DNA of 64,000 nt from Pirellula sp. (GCA_021299695.1 JAJTEK010000001.1:61145-125144), one strand, 5' to 3'; positions 9,185 to 19,386 are shown, numbered from the stretch's first letter. Notes: generated by a model not told the origin, from the sequence alone. A program made the numbers and translations.

Positions 9185-10306
9185 ATGACACCGACCAAAC
9201 GATTTGCCTTAATTGCTGGCGCTCGGCCTAATTTTATGAAGATTGCTCCGATCATTAGAGCCCTGGAGCGGTATCCGGATCTTGAAGTTTGTCTGATCCA
9301 TACCGGACAGCACTACGACAAAAATCTTTCGGATGTATTCTTCCAAGAACTTGGAATCCGTAGGCCCGATGTGGCCTTGGGGGTTGGTTCTGGAAGTCAT
9401 GCGAAACAGACAGCCGATGTCATGGTTGCGGTTGAAAACTTGATTGTCGAAGCCAATGAAAAAGGCCAGCCATTTACGGCCGTGATTGTCGTAGGGGATG
9501 TCAACTCAACGATGGCCGCTGCGATCGCTGCTTCCAAGTTGCATGTTCCAGTCGTGCACGTCGAGGCTGGACTTCGAAGTCGCGATCGAACGATGCCCGA
9601 AGAGATCAACCGTTTGGTGACCGATTCGATTTCGGATTTGCTTCTCTGTTCCGAACCGGCAGGGGTCGAGAATCTCATCGCCGAAGGGCATTCAGCCGAG
9701 AATGTTCATCTGGTGGGCAATGTGATGATCGATACGCTCATGAACGAAGTTACCCGGGCCAAGGAGCAAAAGACCCTCGAGCAATTCGGACTCCTTGCTG
9801 GCCAGTACGGCGTGGTGACGCTGCATCGGCCGGGCAATGTCGACGAACCTGAGACACTCAAGGGTATACTGCAGGTCCTTGCGAAAATCTCTGAGAAGTT
9901 ACCGCTGGTTTTTCCCGTCCATCCACGGACGCGATCTCGGATCGACCAATTCGCATTGAGGGGAATCCTCGATGCTGCACCGGGATGCCGCGTCGTGGAT
10001 CCTTTGGGATACTTGGACTGTTTATGTTTGACATCGCAGGCCAAGGTTGTGGTGACCGACTCGGGAGGGTTGCAGGAGGAGTCAACGGCTTTGGGGGTTC
10101 CCTGCCTGACGCTGCGTCCAAACACAGAGCGGCCCATCACTTGTAGCGAGGGGACTGGCACGCTTATCGGAAACTCGGCCGATTTGCTCGACTTGAAACT
10201 TCGAGAGGTACTGAGCGATCGTTACAAGATCGGGAAATGTCCAGAACTTTGGGACGGAAAAGCCGCAGTCCGGATTGCGGAGTTGTTATCCGCAAAATTC
10301 CGATAA
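9185..10306 (+). CDS. wecB: UDP-N-acetylglucosamine 2-epimerase (non-hydrolysing)
   Basis: A 373-residue GT-B-fold epimerase that interconverts UDP-GlcNAc and UDP-ManNAc in the cytoplasm. Signature stretches are all present: GARPNFMK near 12, HTGQHYD near 38, VVGDVNSTMAA near 99, HVEAGLRSRDRTMPEE near 123, HRPGNVD near 217 and TDSGGLQEE near 288. Length is as expected for WecB/MnaA. With the 4-epimerase gene nearby it should supply N-acetylated hexosamine or uronate precursors for the polymer. The ATG at 9185 gives a start about 11 residues before the first strand, as usual for the family. Confidence 0.95.
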   Translation: MTPTKRFALIAGARPNFMKIAPIIRALERYPDLEVCLIHTGQHYDKNLSDVFFQELGIRRPDVALGVGSGSHAKQTADVMVAVENLIVEANEKGQPFTAVIVVGDVNSTMAAAIAASKLHVPVVHVEAGLRSRDRTMPEEINRLVTDSISDLLLCSEPAGVENLIAEGHSAENVHLVGNVMIDTLMNEVTRAKEQKTLEQFGLLAGQYGVVTLHRPGNVDEPETLKGILQVLAKISEKLPLVFPVHPRTRSRIDQFALRGILDAAPGCRVVDPLGYLDCLCLTSQAKVVVTDSGGLQEESTALGVPCLTLRPNTERPITCSEGTGTLIGNSADLLDLKLREVLSDRYKIGKCPELWDGKAAVRIAELLSAKFR

Positions 10307-10347
10307 CCAAATCCTACTTCACTTTATTTCAGACACAGGAAAACGCA

Positions 10348-11109
10348 ATGGGAATCATAGGTGGAATATTTGCAAAAACGATTCTTAATGCGGTCGCCCC
10401 ACCACAACGGAGGATCTTGGGCTCAAAAGAACCAAATAAGGAATCAAAGACAAAATCGAACTTGAAGACTCACTTTGGAGATGATTTCATTGAAAAAATC
10501 CATGGAAAGACGGTTTTGGATTTCGGATGTGGCTTTGGAGTTCAGTCCGTTGAAGTGGCGAAACTTGGTGCCGGCAAGGTGATCGGAATTGACATTTTGG
10601 AAAATCGTCTAAATGGAGCGACTGAACTTGCTGAGGCCCAGGGGGTCGGGAACATCTGTCAATTTACAAAGAGTACGGATCAGAAAGCAGACTTCATTTT
10701 GTCAAAAGATTCGTTCGAGCATTTCGATGACCCATCGAAAATCTTGATATTAATGGATCAACTTTTAAAGCCAGAAGGTAGGGTGCTCGCTTCTTTTGGA
10801 CCCACATGGTATCACCCTTATGGAGGCCATTCGTTTTCAGTATTTCCCTGGGCTCATTTGATTTTTAAAGAAAAATCGCTCATTGAATGGAGATCTCAGT
10901 TCAAGAACGATGGGGCAACCCGCTTTAGGGAGATCGACGGTGGATTGAATCAACTGACGATTCGACGTTTCGAGTCCACCGTTGAACGTAGCCCATTCCG
11001 TATTCACAAGTACTCGGCTGTACCCATTTTTGGACTCTCGGTTCTTGCTTCTAAACCACTCCGTGAATTTGGAGCATCGATAGTACGTTACGAGCTCGTT
11101 AAAAAATAG
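10348..11109 (+). CDS. Class I SAM-dependent methyltransferase
   Basis: From the ATG at 10348 (with an AGGA about eight bases upstream) the protein has 253 residues. The AdoMet-binding motif I, VLDFGCGFG, is at about 56-64, followed by an acidic motif (GIDIL) near 80, and a post-I region LSKDSFEHFDDP. The open frame extends 37 codons into the end of wecB, but that extension is a shadow of the wecB sequence. It may methylate a sugar or an acyl substituent of the polymer; the acceptor is unknown. The gene is AT-richer than wecB and the epimerase on either side, which suggests it was acquired separately. Confidence 0.85.
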   Translation: MGIIGGIFAKTILNAVAPPQRRILGSKEPNKESKTKSNLKTHFGDDFIEKIHGKTVLDFGCGFGVQSVEVAKLGAGKVIGIDILENRLNGATELAEAQGVGNICQFTKSTDQKADFILSKDSFEHFDDPSKILILMDQLLKPEGRVLASFGPTWYHPYGGHSFSVFPWAHLIFKEKSLIEWRSQFKNDGATRFREIDGGLNQLTIRRFESTVERSPFRIHKYSAVPIFGLSVLASKPLREFGASIVRYELVKK

Positions 11110-11150
11110 CCCCTGCCGTAATTCGATCCCGTATTAGAAAAGGTTTTTAA

Positions 11151-12158
11151 ATGTTGAATGCTCACTTCGAATCCGCAATTCAATCCAATACCGACACTTG
11201 GCTAATCACTGGTGTGGCTGGATTTATTGGATCCAATTTATTGGAGGCTCTGCTTGGTTTAAACCAAAAGGTCATCGGATTGGATAATTTCGCAACGGGG
11301 CACCAATCCAACCTAGATGCGGTCCGAAAAGCCGTGACTCCCGAGCAGTGGGAACGATTCCGATTCAGCGAAGGGGATATTTGCAACGCAGAAACCTGCA
11401 AGATGCTCGTCTCGCAAAACGTTGACTACGTTTTGCATCAGGCTGCCTTGGGATCGGTTCCTAGGTCGATCCATGATCCGATCGCAACGAATCTCAATAA
11501 TGTGTCTGGGTTTCTTAACATGCTCGTGGCCAGTCGCGATGCGAAGGTCAAGTCGTTTGTTTATGCGGCATCAAGTTCTACCTATGGAGACCATCCTGGG
11601 TTGCCTAAAGTGGAAGACCAAATTGGTAAACCGCTTTCACCCTACGCAGTGACTAAGTATGTCAATGAACTTTATGCCGATGTTTTCTCAACAACATACG
11701 GTTTCCGATCGATCGGACTTCGCTATTTTAACGTCTTCGGCCCCCGTCAGGACCCCAATGGACCTTATGCTGCAGTGATCCCCAAGTGGATCGAGCAGAT
11801 CCAAAACCGCCAAACGGTTCAAATCCATGGAGACGGACAAACCAGCCGAGATTTTTGCTACGTAGAAAACGCCATCCAAGCCAATTTGCTAGCAGCCAAG
11901 GCATCGCAAGAGGCAAAAGGCCAGATTTATAATGTCGCAGTCGGACATCAGACATCACTCAACGAACTCTTCGAAGCCTTAAGTGAGTTGATGGGCAACC
12001 CGCAAGCGGAGTGCGTGCACGGTGAATTCCGCAAAGGCGATGTGCGCCATTCGTTGGCCAATATCGACAAAGCGCGTCGTATGCTTGGTTATCACCCCGA
12101 GGTGGAATGTCGCGAAGGGCTTCGTCGCACCGTCGAATACTACCTGGCTAAATTTTAA
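11151..12158 (+). CDS. NAD-dependent UDP-sugar epimerase (WbpP/TviC-like SDR)
   Basis: A 335-residue extended short-chain dehydrogenase. The NAD-binding GVAGFIGS is at about 21-28, the catalytic Ser/Thr region AASSSTYG near 141-148, and the catalytic Tyr-x3-Lys (YAVTK) near 165-169. The N-terminal stretch [13 protein letters not shown] is typical of the UDP-GlcNAc/UDP-GalNAc(A) 4-epimerases WbpP and TviC (Vi antigen). It would work with WecB on UDP-HexNAc precursors. The specificity is inferred from resemblance and could also be that of a general UDP-glucose 4-epimerase. Confidence 0.88.
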   Translation: MLNAHFESAIQSNTDTWLITGVAGFIGSNLLEALLGLNQKVIGLDNFATGHQSNLDAVRKAVTPEQWERFRFSEGDICNAETCKMLVSQNVDYVLHQAALGSVPRSIHDPIATNLNNVSGFLNMLVASRDAKVKSFVYAASSSTYGDHPGLPKVEDQIGKPLSPYAVTKYVNELYADVFSTTYGFRSIGLRYFNVFGPRQDPNGPYAAVIPKWIEQIQNRQTVQIHGDGQTSRDFCYVENAIQANLLAAKASQEAKGQIYNVAVGHQTSLNELFEALSELMGNPQAECVHGEFRKGDVRHSLANIDKARRMLGYHPEVECREGLRRTVEYYLAKF

Positions 12159-12176
12159 TTGATTGCAGGTTAGGTC

Positions 12177-13121
12177 TACCTGTTTTGCCCCAGCTGAATT
12201 TGGAGTTTTGATTTGATCGAGTTATTCTAGGCCAAAAGGAGGCTTTCAAAATGACCCGATCCAGAAGAACTTTTACCTTGCAAGAAAAAGCCACGATTGT
12301 TTTGCGGCATTTGATCGACAAAACACCCGTTTCAGACCTGTGTGACGAGTTTGGGCTCCATCCGACTCAAATCTACACATGGCAAAAGCAGCTGACAGAT
12401 AACGCTGCTTTGGTATTTCAGACGCCCCGCCAGTCGACCAAGCGGAAGGATGCCAAAGACCCTAAAATCATTGCTCTTGAGGCCAAAATCCAACAGAAAA
12501 ATGAAGTCGTCGCCGAACTGCTCCAAGAGCAAGTGCAGCTAAAAAAACCTCGGGGAACTCTAAATGGATGTTGGGTTCCCCCTTATACCCGCGACCAAGT
12601 TGTCGATTACGTGAATCACTGGAATCACCGAACCGAAATCTCAGCTAAGCAAATCGTTGCATGGCTCGGGGTTGGCGGCAGCAAGTATTTCGACTGGAAG
12701 AAACACTATGGCAAAGTCAACGAGTACAATGGAGCCATCCCACGGGATCATTGGCTAGATGAATCCGAGCGAAAGGCGATCTTGGAGTTCCATGCCAAAC
12801 ATCCCCTTGAGGAATATCGTAGTCTGACCTTCATGATGTTCGACGCGAACGTCGTCGCAGCAAGTCCCTCGAGTCATCACAGATAACGGTCCTCAATATC
12901 ATTACAACACGGACCGGCTCCACCGTGCGATTGGATACGTAACGCCTCATACGAAGCTTGCTGGCAAGGAAAAGGAACTCTTTGCCCAGCGAGATCAGAA
13001 GCTCGAAGCGGCTCGGGAAAGACTAAGGCTTCGGCGAGCTGAGGCGATAAAAACCTTGCATGAGCGTCCGGAATCGATTAGATTGAAGCTTACTTGAGCG
13101 GAGGATAGGGCAATGCTGGTA
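12177..13121 (+). mobile_element. Decayed IS3-family insertion sequence remnant
   Basis: The element is bounded by imperfect 16-base inverted repeats, TACCTGTTTTGCCCCA at 12177-12192 and TAGGGCAATGCTGGTA at 13106-13121, matching at 12 of 16 positions. Inside is a broken transposase frame with large internal losses. A clear target-site duplication was not found, so the exact ends are uncertain. At under 1 kb it is shorter than a complete IS3-family element, and it cannot be autonomous. Confidence 0.7.
12251..13097 (+). pseudogene. IS3-family transposase, internally deleted and frameshifted
   Basis: The first part (12251-12886) reads as a helix-turn-helix of the transposase_8 type (TLQEKATIVLRHL, then LHPTQIYTWQKQL), a coiled coil (residues about 75-100), and the HTH-like region WVPPYTRDQVVDY. 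It breaks after SLTFMMFDANVVAASPSS. In another frame from about 12873 come VITDNGPQYH, which carries the second catalytic Asp of the DDE integrase core, then NTDRLHRAIGYVTP and a charged tail ending at a TGA at 13095-13097. Compared with intact family members, the first part of the core (with the first catalytic Asp) and the segment with the catalytic Glu are missing. No functional transposase can result. Confidence 0.85.
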
Positions 13122-13270
13122 AGCAACCCCCTGTTGTTTGATTACCGCGCCGTCTCAGGTCCAGGATCGAAGGGTTGCGTCGACCGATCCGGCTTGGCGC
13201 TCTCCTTCCCTTCGATTCTGGTGAGAATGCGATAAATCCAAACGCTGGGATCTTGAAGATCTCAAAACAA

Positions 13271-13429
13271 ATGAGTGACCGTTACCCATTTACGATTAGC
13301 GCCGATCAGACAGAAATTCATTTCACGCTGAACCAAAACAGTGCATTTTTGACTCAAAGCGGACCGCCAGAACTAAAGAAGCAACTATCAAAAGCCCATG
13401 AAACACACAATCAAAGTGGTAAAGAGTAA
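13271..13429 (+). CDS. Short hypothetical ORF, possibly a truncated gene
   Basis: An ATG at 13271 opens a 52-residue frame (MSDRYPFTISADQ...), ending 3 bases before the methyltransferase start. The frame stays open further upstream to 13175 without an obvious start signal. The sequence is polar, without membrane segments, and I recognise no family. Because it lies just after the IS remnant it could be the 3' end of a gene cut by that element. No good ribosome binding site is visible. It may not be expressed as a protein. Confidence 0.35.
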   Translation: MSDRYPFTISADQTEIHFTLNQNSAFLTQSGPPELKKQLSKAHETHNQSGKE

Positions 13430-13432
13430 ATC

Positions 13433-14212
13433 ATGCAAAAAAAATTAACAAGCGATGAACTCGATTACATATTCAAAAAAAGAAACGAACATGGAAGACC
13501 TCTTGGTCCAGCACCAACAAGGAGAAGAAACTTTGGTTTTTACACACCCAGCGAAAAGTATGAAGCGATTTTGAACCGATTGCTTAAGCCCGAATCGAAC
13601 TGGCTTGACCTGGGTGGCGGGCGTCATCTGCTCCCTCAGAATCCGGCACTTGCAAACGAATTGTCAAAAAGATGCGGCAGAGTAGTCGGCATTGACCCAA
13701 GCCCAAATATAGAGGAAAACCGGTATATCAAAGAGCGGTTCCAGGGTTTCCTAGAAGATTTTAAAGGCCAGAGGAACTTTGACGTGATCTCATTAAGAAT
13801 GGTTGCGGAACATATCCAGGACCCACAATCCATTGTTTCCCAAATTAGTAAATCAACCAAGGTTGGCGGTTTCGTCGTGATCCTAACGGTTTGGGATTAC
13901 GCACCCATTACTTGGATATCATGGTTAACTCCTCACTGGGTCCACTTCCCAATCAAGAAAGTTTTCTGGGGAGGAGAGGAAAAAGATACATTTCCCGTTG
14001 CATACAAAATGAACTCGCTATCTAAACTGCGGAAACTATTTGGCGATCAAGGATTCACAACTGAGATGCTAGAATTAGTGGCAGATTGCTCTACTACTTC
14101 CAAATGGCAAATACTCAACACGCTAGAACTGTCAGCTTGGAAAGCTTTAAGCGCCCTCAATATCCCATATCCCGAGTCATGTGTTCTCGCGGTATTTCGA
14201 AAACACGAATGA
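13433..14212 (+). CDS. Class I SAM-dependent methyltransferase
   Basis: A 259-residue methyltransferase. The AdoMet motif I appears as WLDLGGG near 55-61 and the acidic strand end as VGIDPSP near 84. A VAEHIQDP stretch (near 123) matches the motif IV region of the UbiE/COQ5-like class. The C-terminal half contains aromatic-rich segments (WDYAPITWISWLTPHW) that may touch the membrane or bind a lipid-linked substrate. The AT-rich composition resembles 3379-6216 more than it does the flanking GT2 gene. The substrate is unknown; in this context a sugar O-methylation is plausible. Confidence 0.82.
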   Translation: MQKKLTSDELDYIFKKRNEHGRPLGPAPTRRRNFGFYTPSEKYEAILNRLLKPESNWLDLGGGRHLLPQNPALANELSKRCGRVVGIDPSPNIEENRYIKERFQGFLEDFKGQRNFDVISLRMVAEHIQDPQSIVSQISKSTKVGGFVVILTVWDYAPITWISWLTPHWVHFPIKKVFWGGEEKDTFPVAYKMNSLSKLRKLFGDQGFTTEMLELVADCSTTSKWQILNTLELSAWKALSALNIPYPESCVLAVFRKHE

Positions 14213-14330
14213 TTAGTCCTGTCGTAAAACGAAAGTACTCGCCAGGAAGCACGCACTGGTATGCAAACGATGACTTACGCCTTGCGACGCAAGACTTTGG
14301 GTGGGGCGTACAAAGTGGTGATGAGTGAGA

Positions 14331-15284
14331 ATGATTGAATCTAGCACGCCATCGATCATCATTCCCGTTTTGAACAACCCGCAGGGGCTCAGACGATGCA
14401 TCGAAGCACTTCGAGGCCAGGGGATTGCGTTTGAGCTGATTGTCGTCGACAACGGGTCGACCGACGAGACTTGTGCTGTAGCCGAGCTCCTTGCCGACCG
14501 GGTATTGATCTATCCGAAGCTCACCGTTGGTGCCCTTCGGAATCAGGGTGCTCAGGTGGCCAAGGGTCAGATCTTGGTCTTCACCGATTCTGATCAACGG
14601 CCTGCTGAGGGCTGGTTGGCATCGGGCCTGGAGGCCCTTGCTCGAGAGGAATCGGCGGGGATGGTAGGAGCTAGGTACCACGCTCCTGAAGGTAGCAGTT
14701 GGGTGGCAAAAACATTGGACTTGCAACGCCGTTACTCGGATGTGCGTGGAGACATCGGATGGCTCCAGGGGGGCAATCTCTTTGTGAAACGTGCGGCTTT
14801 TGAACGCGTCGGAGGTTTCCGTACCGACCTGGTCGCATCGGAGGATGTCGATTTAAGCTTCCGGGTTCGCAAGGCAGGATTCCGGGTGATCTGCGATCCG
14901 AAGATTATCAATTACCACGATGGAGATCCACAGACACTCATCGATTTTTTTCGCAAGGAGCGGTGGCGAGGATCCAGTGGGTGGAAGGCATGGGCTACAC
15001 AGGGGTATCCGCTTTCAGAGTTGCCCAGCTTGCTTTGGCCTTTTTGGGTCGTGCTGGGGCTTGTAGGGGTCGCTTTAGGGGCATCTTTGGGAACCTGGAT
15101 GCTTGGGATGGTCCAAGGGATTACGATATCTCTGTTGTTGCTGATCGGTTTGGTTTCTCCTTCGATTTATAGAGCTGTGAGTATTTACAGGAGACTCAAC
15201 GCTAGTCCAATCGATGGAATTCGTATGCTCATTCTTTTGGTTGTTTATGGATTGGCCCGCTTCCCATTAGGAAAGCCACGATGA
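14331..15284 (+). CDS. GT2-family glycosyltransferase with C-terminal membrane helices
   Basis: A GT2 enzyme of about 317 residues. The fold begins at SIIIPVLNNPQG; motifs are VVDNGSTDET near 38, FTDSDQRP near 84, and SEDVDLSFRV near 174, the last being the usual catalytic-base region. It then has two or three C-terminal membrane segments. The ATG at 14331 is preferred; a GTG at 14325 would add two residues. Its stop overlaps the next start (ATGA at 15281), so it is translationally coupled to the VanZ-like gene. It probably adds a non-processive side sugar. Confidence 0.88.
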   Translation: MIESSTPSIIIPVLNNPQGLRRCIEALRGQGIAFELIVVDNGSTDETCAVAELLADRVLIYPKLTVGALRNQGAQVAKGQILVFTDSDQRPAEGWLASGLEALAREESAGMVGARYHAPEGSSWVAKTLDLQRRYSDVRGDIGWLQGGNLFVKRAAFERVGGFRTDLVASEDVDLSFRVRKAGFRVICDPKIINYHDGDPQTLIDFFRKERWRGSSGWKAWATQGYPLSELPSLLWPFWVVLGLVGVALGASLGTWMLGMVQGITISLLLLIGLVSPSIYRAVSIYRRLNASPIDGIRMLILLVVYGLARFPLGKPR

Positions 15285-16681
15285 GCGGTGGCAAAGCTGA
15301 TGTATTTGGCGCCAGCGGCGTTCGCGCAGGGGAACGTCGATTTTGGATGCTTCTATGGTTGCTAAGCCTCTTAGTGATCGCCTGCACATATCTGACCCCA
15401 TTTTTTTTCGAGTGGATCCCGTTGACCATTTTCATCAGAGATGCAAAGGGGATCGCGAACTGGAGTTTTTCGGCAGATCGATTTTGGCGATCCTCTGTCG
15501 CTCCTCATTGTTTCTTTTCCGGATACATCCTATCGATGCTACTGGCCGTGGGCGATGGAGTGGTGCGGCGTCCTCAGCAAATCCTCGCAGTAACATTCGG
15601 AACCTCCTTATACCTTTTATCGCTTGAGTTGCTTCAAGTACTTATTCCAGGAAGAACCATATCCGGAGGGGACGTGTTGATCCACTTGATCGCTTATTCA
15701 GCAGGGGCTTTGCTCGGATTTTTGCTGTATTACTGTGTAGGCTATACCGACAACGGCATGCACTTTCCATTGAAGTGCCTGGGTGTTTGGATCTTTGTCC
15801 TGATTTATCTGTCGATCTATCCAATCTCCTTGAAAACCGACGGGAATCGCTCCCTGTTAAATAGGTTTTTACTTGCGAGCAGAGAGATCCCCAGAAAGAG
15901 CGATGTGCTAGCGAATTTTCTTTTAGGTTGGCCAAGCGCATGGCTACTCCTAGAAGCCGTCGGTACACGCTCCGACCGCAGGAAAACTCCTGCTAGGAGC
16001 GTACAGACGGTTGTATGTGTTTTGACGATCATTTTCTTTACCGCACTCTTCGTTGAAACGATTCAACACTTTTTTGCTGAGCGTCATCCATCCTTTTACG
16101 ACATCCTCTTCCAGGTGTTAGGAGCTATTAGCGTGTGTTGGGTTTTTTTGCGTTTTCGGACGAATAGGATAGGAATCCACTTGCAATTACCCGAAGCTTT
16201 GGGCCGACTAACCTCTAGGAGTGTGGCTCTGATTGCATTCTCGATCGGCTTTTTAGTCTTCGAGTGGACTCCATGGTTTCCCTCGATCGAGGTTTCAACG
16301 ATCAAGGATGGGGTCAGGGAGTTGGTATTGCCATTTTTGACGTCCAACTACCCGTGGGATTTGCACTGGCAAGCCAATCGCCTTGGAATCGCATTCGTTT
16401 TTGCATGCTCGGCCGCAACGGGAATTTTCTGGTACATGCTTCTGAGGTCAAACAGAAACAGGATTAGGCCAAGCATGACACTCATGACACTCATGGCAAT
16501 CGCTCCGTTTTATGGCCTAGCAGTTGAATTGGGAAAGGTTTTTATTTCGACAAAAAATGGGACTCCCGTATTGGTCCTTTCCAGCTTTCTTGCGGGCTTA
16601 TTGGTTTTCATGGGAATCCTAGTTTTTGAGAATCGGGAAAAAAAAGTTTGGGAAAATTTGAATTCCGGAGTGGATCAGTGA
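15281..16681 (+). CDS. Multi-pass membrane protein with three VanZ-like units
   Basis: A 466-residue polytopic membrane protein. Three stretches share the VanZ pattern of Glu, a nearby Gln/Lys, about ten residues, then a D/S and a small-residue helix: LELLQVLIPGRTISGGDVL near 115, VETIQHFFAERHPSFYDIL near 257 and AVELGKVFIS near 413. VanZ proteins confer teicoplanin resistance in enterococci, but VanZ domains are common in bacterial exopolysaccharide loci without known function. The gene overlaps both neighbours (ATGA with the GT2 gene and GTGA with the beta-helix gene). Three units in one chain is unusual, and the same layout recurs in the protein at 19571-22876. Confidence 0.8.
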   Translation: MSGGKADVFGASGVRAGERRFWMLLWLLSLLVIACTYLTPFFFEWIPLTIFIRDAKGIANWSFSADRFWRSSVAPHCFFSGYILSMLLAVGDGVVRRPQQILAVTFGTSLYLLSLELLQVLIPGRTISGGDVLIHLIAYSAGALLGFLLYYCVGYTDNGMHFPLKCLGVWIFVLIYLSIYPISLKTDGNRSLLNRFLLASREIPRKSDVLANFLLGWPSAWLLLEAVGTRSDRRKTPARSVQTVVCVLTIIFFTALFVETIQHFFAERHPSFYDILFQVLGAISVCWVFLRFRTNRIGIHLQLPEALGRLTSRSVALIAFSIGFLVFEWTPWFPSIEVSTIKDGVRELVLPFLTSNYPWDLHWQANRLGIAFVFACSAATGIFWYMLLRSNRNRIRPSMTLMTLMAIAPFYGLAVELGKVFISTKNGTPVLVLSSFLAGLLVFMGILVFENREKKVWENLNSGVDQ

Positions 16682-19386
16682 GTACCTGGGGATACTTGCT
16701 CGTTATTTCGATCATCCTTTCAAGCCGGGTCATCGCGCAGCAACCACCAATCCCTATCGAAGAGGGGTTGACCATCGAACTGAAAAAAGATGCACAAGTG
16801 AGCGAGGTGGTAAGGAGTCTCAAATCGCTTCGTAATCGCTTCGACTCGATGGGCTCGAAGCATCCTTCTCGCAAACAGTTCGAGGAACAGATAAAGCGTC
16901 AAGAGGAGGCTCTGCGGAAACGAATCCAGGAACTCGCTCCATCGGTTGAACCGAAAGAAGATTCCCTGCGGATGGATCCCAATGGGGACGGGGCGGGAGG
17001 ATCGGAGCATCAACCGGAGCTTTCACCTGATCCAGCCTCCCGAAATGAATCTCGAACCGCTGGATCAAGCTCGGATGGGAGAGGGGACGGAGCCATGAGA
17101 GCCCAAGCCCAACGTTTTGGGGAATCGGACCCGCAAGATGTTTTCGATGGCAATACCATTGAACTAAGAGCTTATCCTTGGCTAGATACAGAAGGCTTTC
17201 AGGATTCGGGATTTTTTCCTCGCACGAGACTTATGTGGGGGATCGAGCCGATTTTTGATCGAGACAAAAGGATCACCTCAGGAGTCATTTGGGCCTGGAG
17301 CGACAATTGGAGGGAGAAGACCCGCACTGAGTTTTGGAGAGGTTCTAAGCCTATCCTTGCATTTCACCCTTCGAAACATTTCGATTTGGACGGACTTGCT
17401 TTTGTTATCTGTAGGGACACCGAATCGAACCATACTTCGTCGGTCGAGATATGGGCGATCACCGGGACGCATTCTAAAAGCGCAGATAGCGGCGGCCATC
17501 TGTTATGCAAAGGCATACTTGGCGATCAGAACGATCTTCTGAGTATGTTTTTCGATCCGTTAAAAAACGAATTGATTGTGGGAGTTTCTGGGCGATTGGA
17601 ATTGAATGAAAAATGCCCTTTGATTGAGGCCAGGAGTTTCCCCCAAGTCGGGGTGATCCTTCAACTCACCGCAAAGAAGCGTGGGGAAGTACAAGACAGC
17701 GTCGTTCCGCTTAAGGAGCCTATCGTCGTGGCGAGCGAATCGATCGTCACGACGATTGCCGAACCACAACATGCAGTTGGATCCGACATGCGCCCATTTT
17801 GGCGCAAGAAAGGTTCGGAGCCCAGTCAGACCCCGCAATGGTGGAAGCATCGTGGTAAGCGAATCGTAAGGCATGATTATGATTCAACGGCGACACCTCT
17901 GGCCAACGGTACGAGTTTATGGAAGAGGATTTCCAGCTTGGAAGCTGGGGATTTGCTACTGGTTCAGCCAGGCGTGTATTCGAGTCAAGCGAGGCTTGAT
18001 CTGCAAATCGAGGGTACAGCCACCGCACCTATAGTGATTCAGGGCCAGGGGGCTGGGGTGGTGTTCACTCGGCCCGATCCTACCGAGAACGTAATCAACA
18101 TCGTGAACGCGTCCTATGTCGCTCTAGGAGGGATTGAGATAACGGGGGGGAGTACTGGCGTCCGGATTCAAACCGCTAGAAACTTGATGATTTACAACAG
18201 CACGATTCATGATGTCGGGAATGTTGGGATTTCATTGAATTTCCGAAATACCTCATCGATCTACCTTGTGGATAATGAAATTTACCAAACAAAAGGCCAT
18301 GGAGAGGGAATTTACGCAGGGTCCCACGATGGAACACGTACTACTCACGATTCTTTTTTCGTTGGAAACTACATCCACGACTTGGCTTCGGGAGCAGATA
18401 ACCAGGGGGATGGAATTGAGATTAAAAACCGTTCTTACGGAAACACTGTAAAATGGAACTATATTGTTGGGACCAAGTATCCAGGCATAACGGTATACGG
18501 TACAGGCGAGGCAGATAAGCCAATGAATATCATCCAAGAAAACATCATCCTGGATTCAGACGATTGTGGGATTCAGGTCACTGCAAACGCGCTGGTTCAA
18601 GGCAATTGGATTTCAGGAAAGAAGACCGGTATTGCTTCGAAGCCATTTGGGAAAATAGAACCGACAAACGTTAGGATTCTAGGGAACACAATACTGACCG
18701 ATACATTCGGAATTAAAGCATCACAATGGAATCGCTCTAACAATTGGATTGCAAACAATTTAATCTGTTCAAAAACACGCAACTACTTTCATTCGGGTTT
18801 TGGCAAAGCGATCTATCTTTCGAATCAACTGGTATGTGACCTCGAAGAGGGTTCGGACTTGGAGAGAAAGGCCAAGACAGCCTCCAATCGCTTGCTGACG
18901 AGCAACGATCTTTTTGGTCGTAAACGAACCGCTCAGGGACGCGTTGGAGCAATTGAGTACTTACGTTCGTCCTTCGCGGCAGAGACAGAGGAAAGCAATC
19001 TTCAAGTATTTAGTCACGCGATCTATCACCCCGCTGAATCTCGAATTCAATTAATGAACAAGAAAGCCGATAATCAACCTCGGAATCGCTCCTGCTTAAC
19101 AGAGGATCTGCAACCAATTAATGTTTCACAAGCACTGGTGCAGGTTGCTGTTGCAGCGGACCTAGAGGGTACTGGCGCAGGACCTTTGTACCAAGTAATG
19201 ATCGTGGACCGAAGTCTAGGAAATATCTATTGGGCAGAAACAGATAATCTTGATTCTGAAGTTCCGTTGGTTTTCGAAAAACGAACCCGACGGGATAAAG
19301 AAATAAGAGAGATAGGACTTACCACGAACCTAGAGTTGCTTTTGATTGATCGGGACGGTTTGAGCACGGTTTTGGTGCGGCAGTAG
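16678..19386 (+). CDS. Secreted right-handed beta-helix protein
   Basis: The GTG at 16678 is the preferred start. It overlaps the upstream stop, has GGAG seven bases upstream, and gives a clean signal peptide ending at VIA-QQ near residue 20. The 902-residue product then has a charged coiled-coil stretch (about 35-80), a low-complexity linker and a beta-propeller-like segment (about 150-390). A right-handed parallel beta-helix follows (about 405-690), with repeated turns such as VALGGIEITGGSTGV and NYIHDLASGADNQGDGIEI. Beta-helices of this NosD/pectate-lyase type bind or cleave polysaccharides, or epimerise them as in AlgG/AlgE. Here it may process or export the polymer. The N-terminal half resembles that of the protein at 24283-26232. 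Catalytic residues cannot be assigned. Confidence 0.82.
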   Translation: MSTWGYLLVISIILSSRVIAQQPPIPIEEGLTIELKKDAQVSEVVRSLKSLRNRFDSMGSKHPSRKQFEEQIKRQEEALRKRIQELAPSVEPKEDSLRMDPNGDGAGGSEHQPELSPDPASRNESRTAGSSSDGRGDGAMRAQAQRFGESDPQDVFDGNTIELRAYPWLDTEGFQDSGFFPRTRLMWGIEPIFDRDKRITSGVIWAWSDNWREKTRTEFWRGSKPILAFHPSKHFDLDGLAFVICRDTESNHTSSVEIWAITGTHSKSADSGGHLLCKGILGDQNDLLSMFFDPLKNELIVGVSGRLELNEKCPLIEARSFPQVGVILQLTAKKRGEVQDSVVPLKEPIVVASESIVTTIAEPQHAVGSDMRPFWRKKGSEPSQTPQWWKHRGKRIVRHDYDSTATPLANGTSLWKRISSLEAGDLLLVQPGVYSSQARLDLQIEGTATAPIVIQGQGAGVVFTRPDPTENVINIVNASYVALGGIEITGGSTGVRIQTARNLMIYNSTIHDVGNVGISLNFRNTSSIYLVDNEIYQTKGHGEGIYAGSHDGTRTTHDSFFVGNYIHDLASGADNQGDGIEIKNRSYGNTVKWNYIVGTKYPGITVYGTGEADKPMNIIQENIILDSDDCGIQVTANALVQGNWISGKKTGIASKPFGKIEPTNVRILGNTILTDTFGIKASQWNRSNNWIANNLICSKTRNYFHSGFGKAIYLSNQLVCDLEEGSDLERKAKTASNRLLTSNDLFGRKRTAQGRVGAIEYLRSSFAAETEESNLQVFSHAIYHPAESRIQLMNKKADNQPRNRSCLTEDLQPINVSQALVQVAVAADLEGTGAGPLYQVMIVDRSLGNIYWAETDNLDSEVPLVFEKRTRRDKEIREIGLTTNLELLLIDRDGLSTVLVRQ

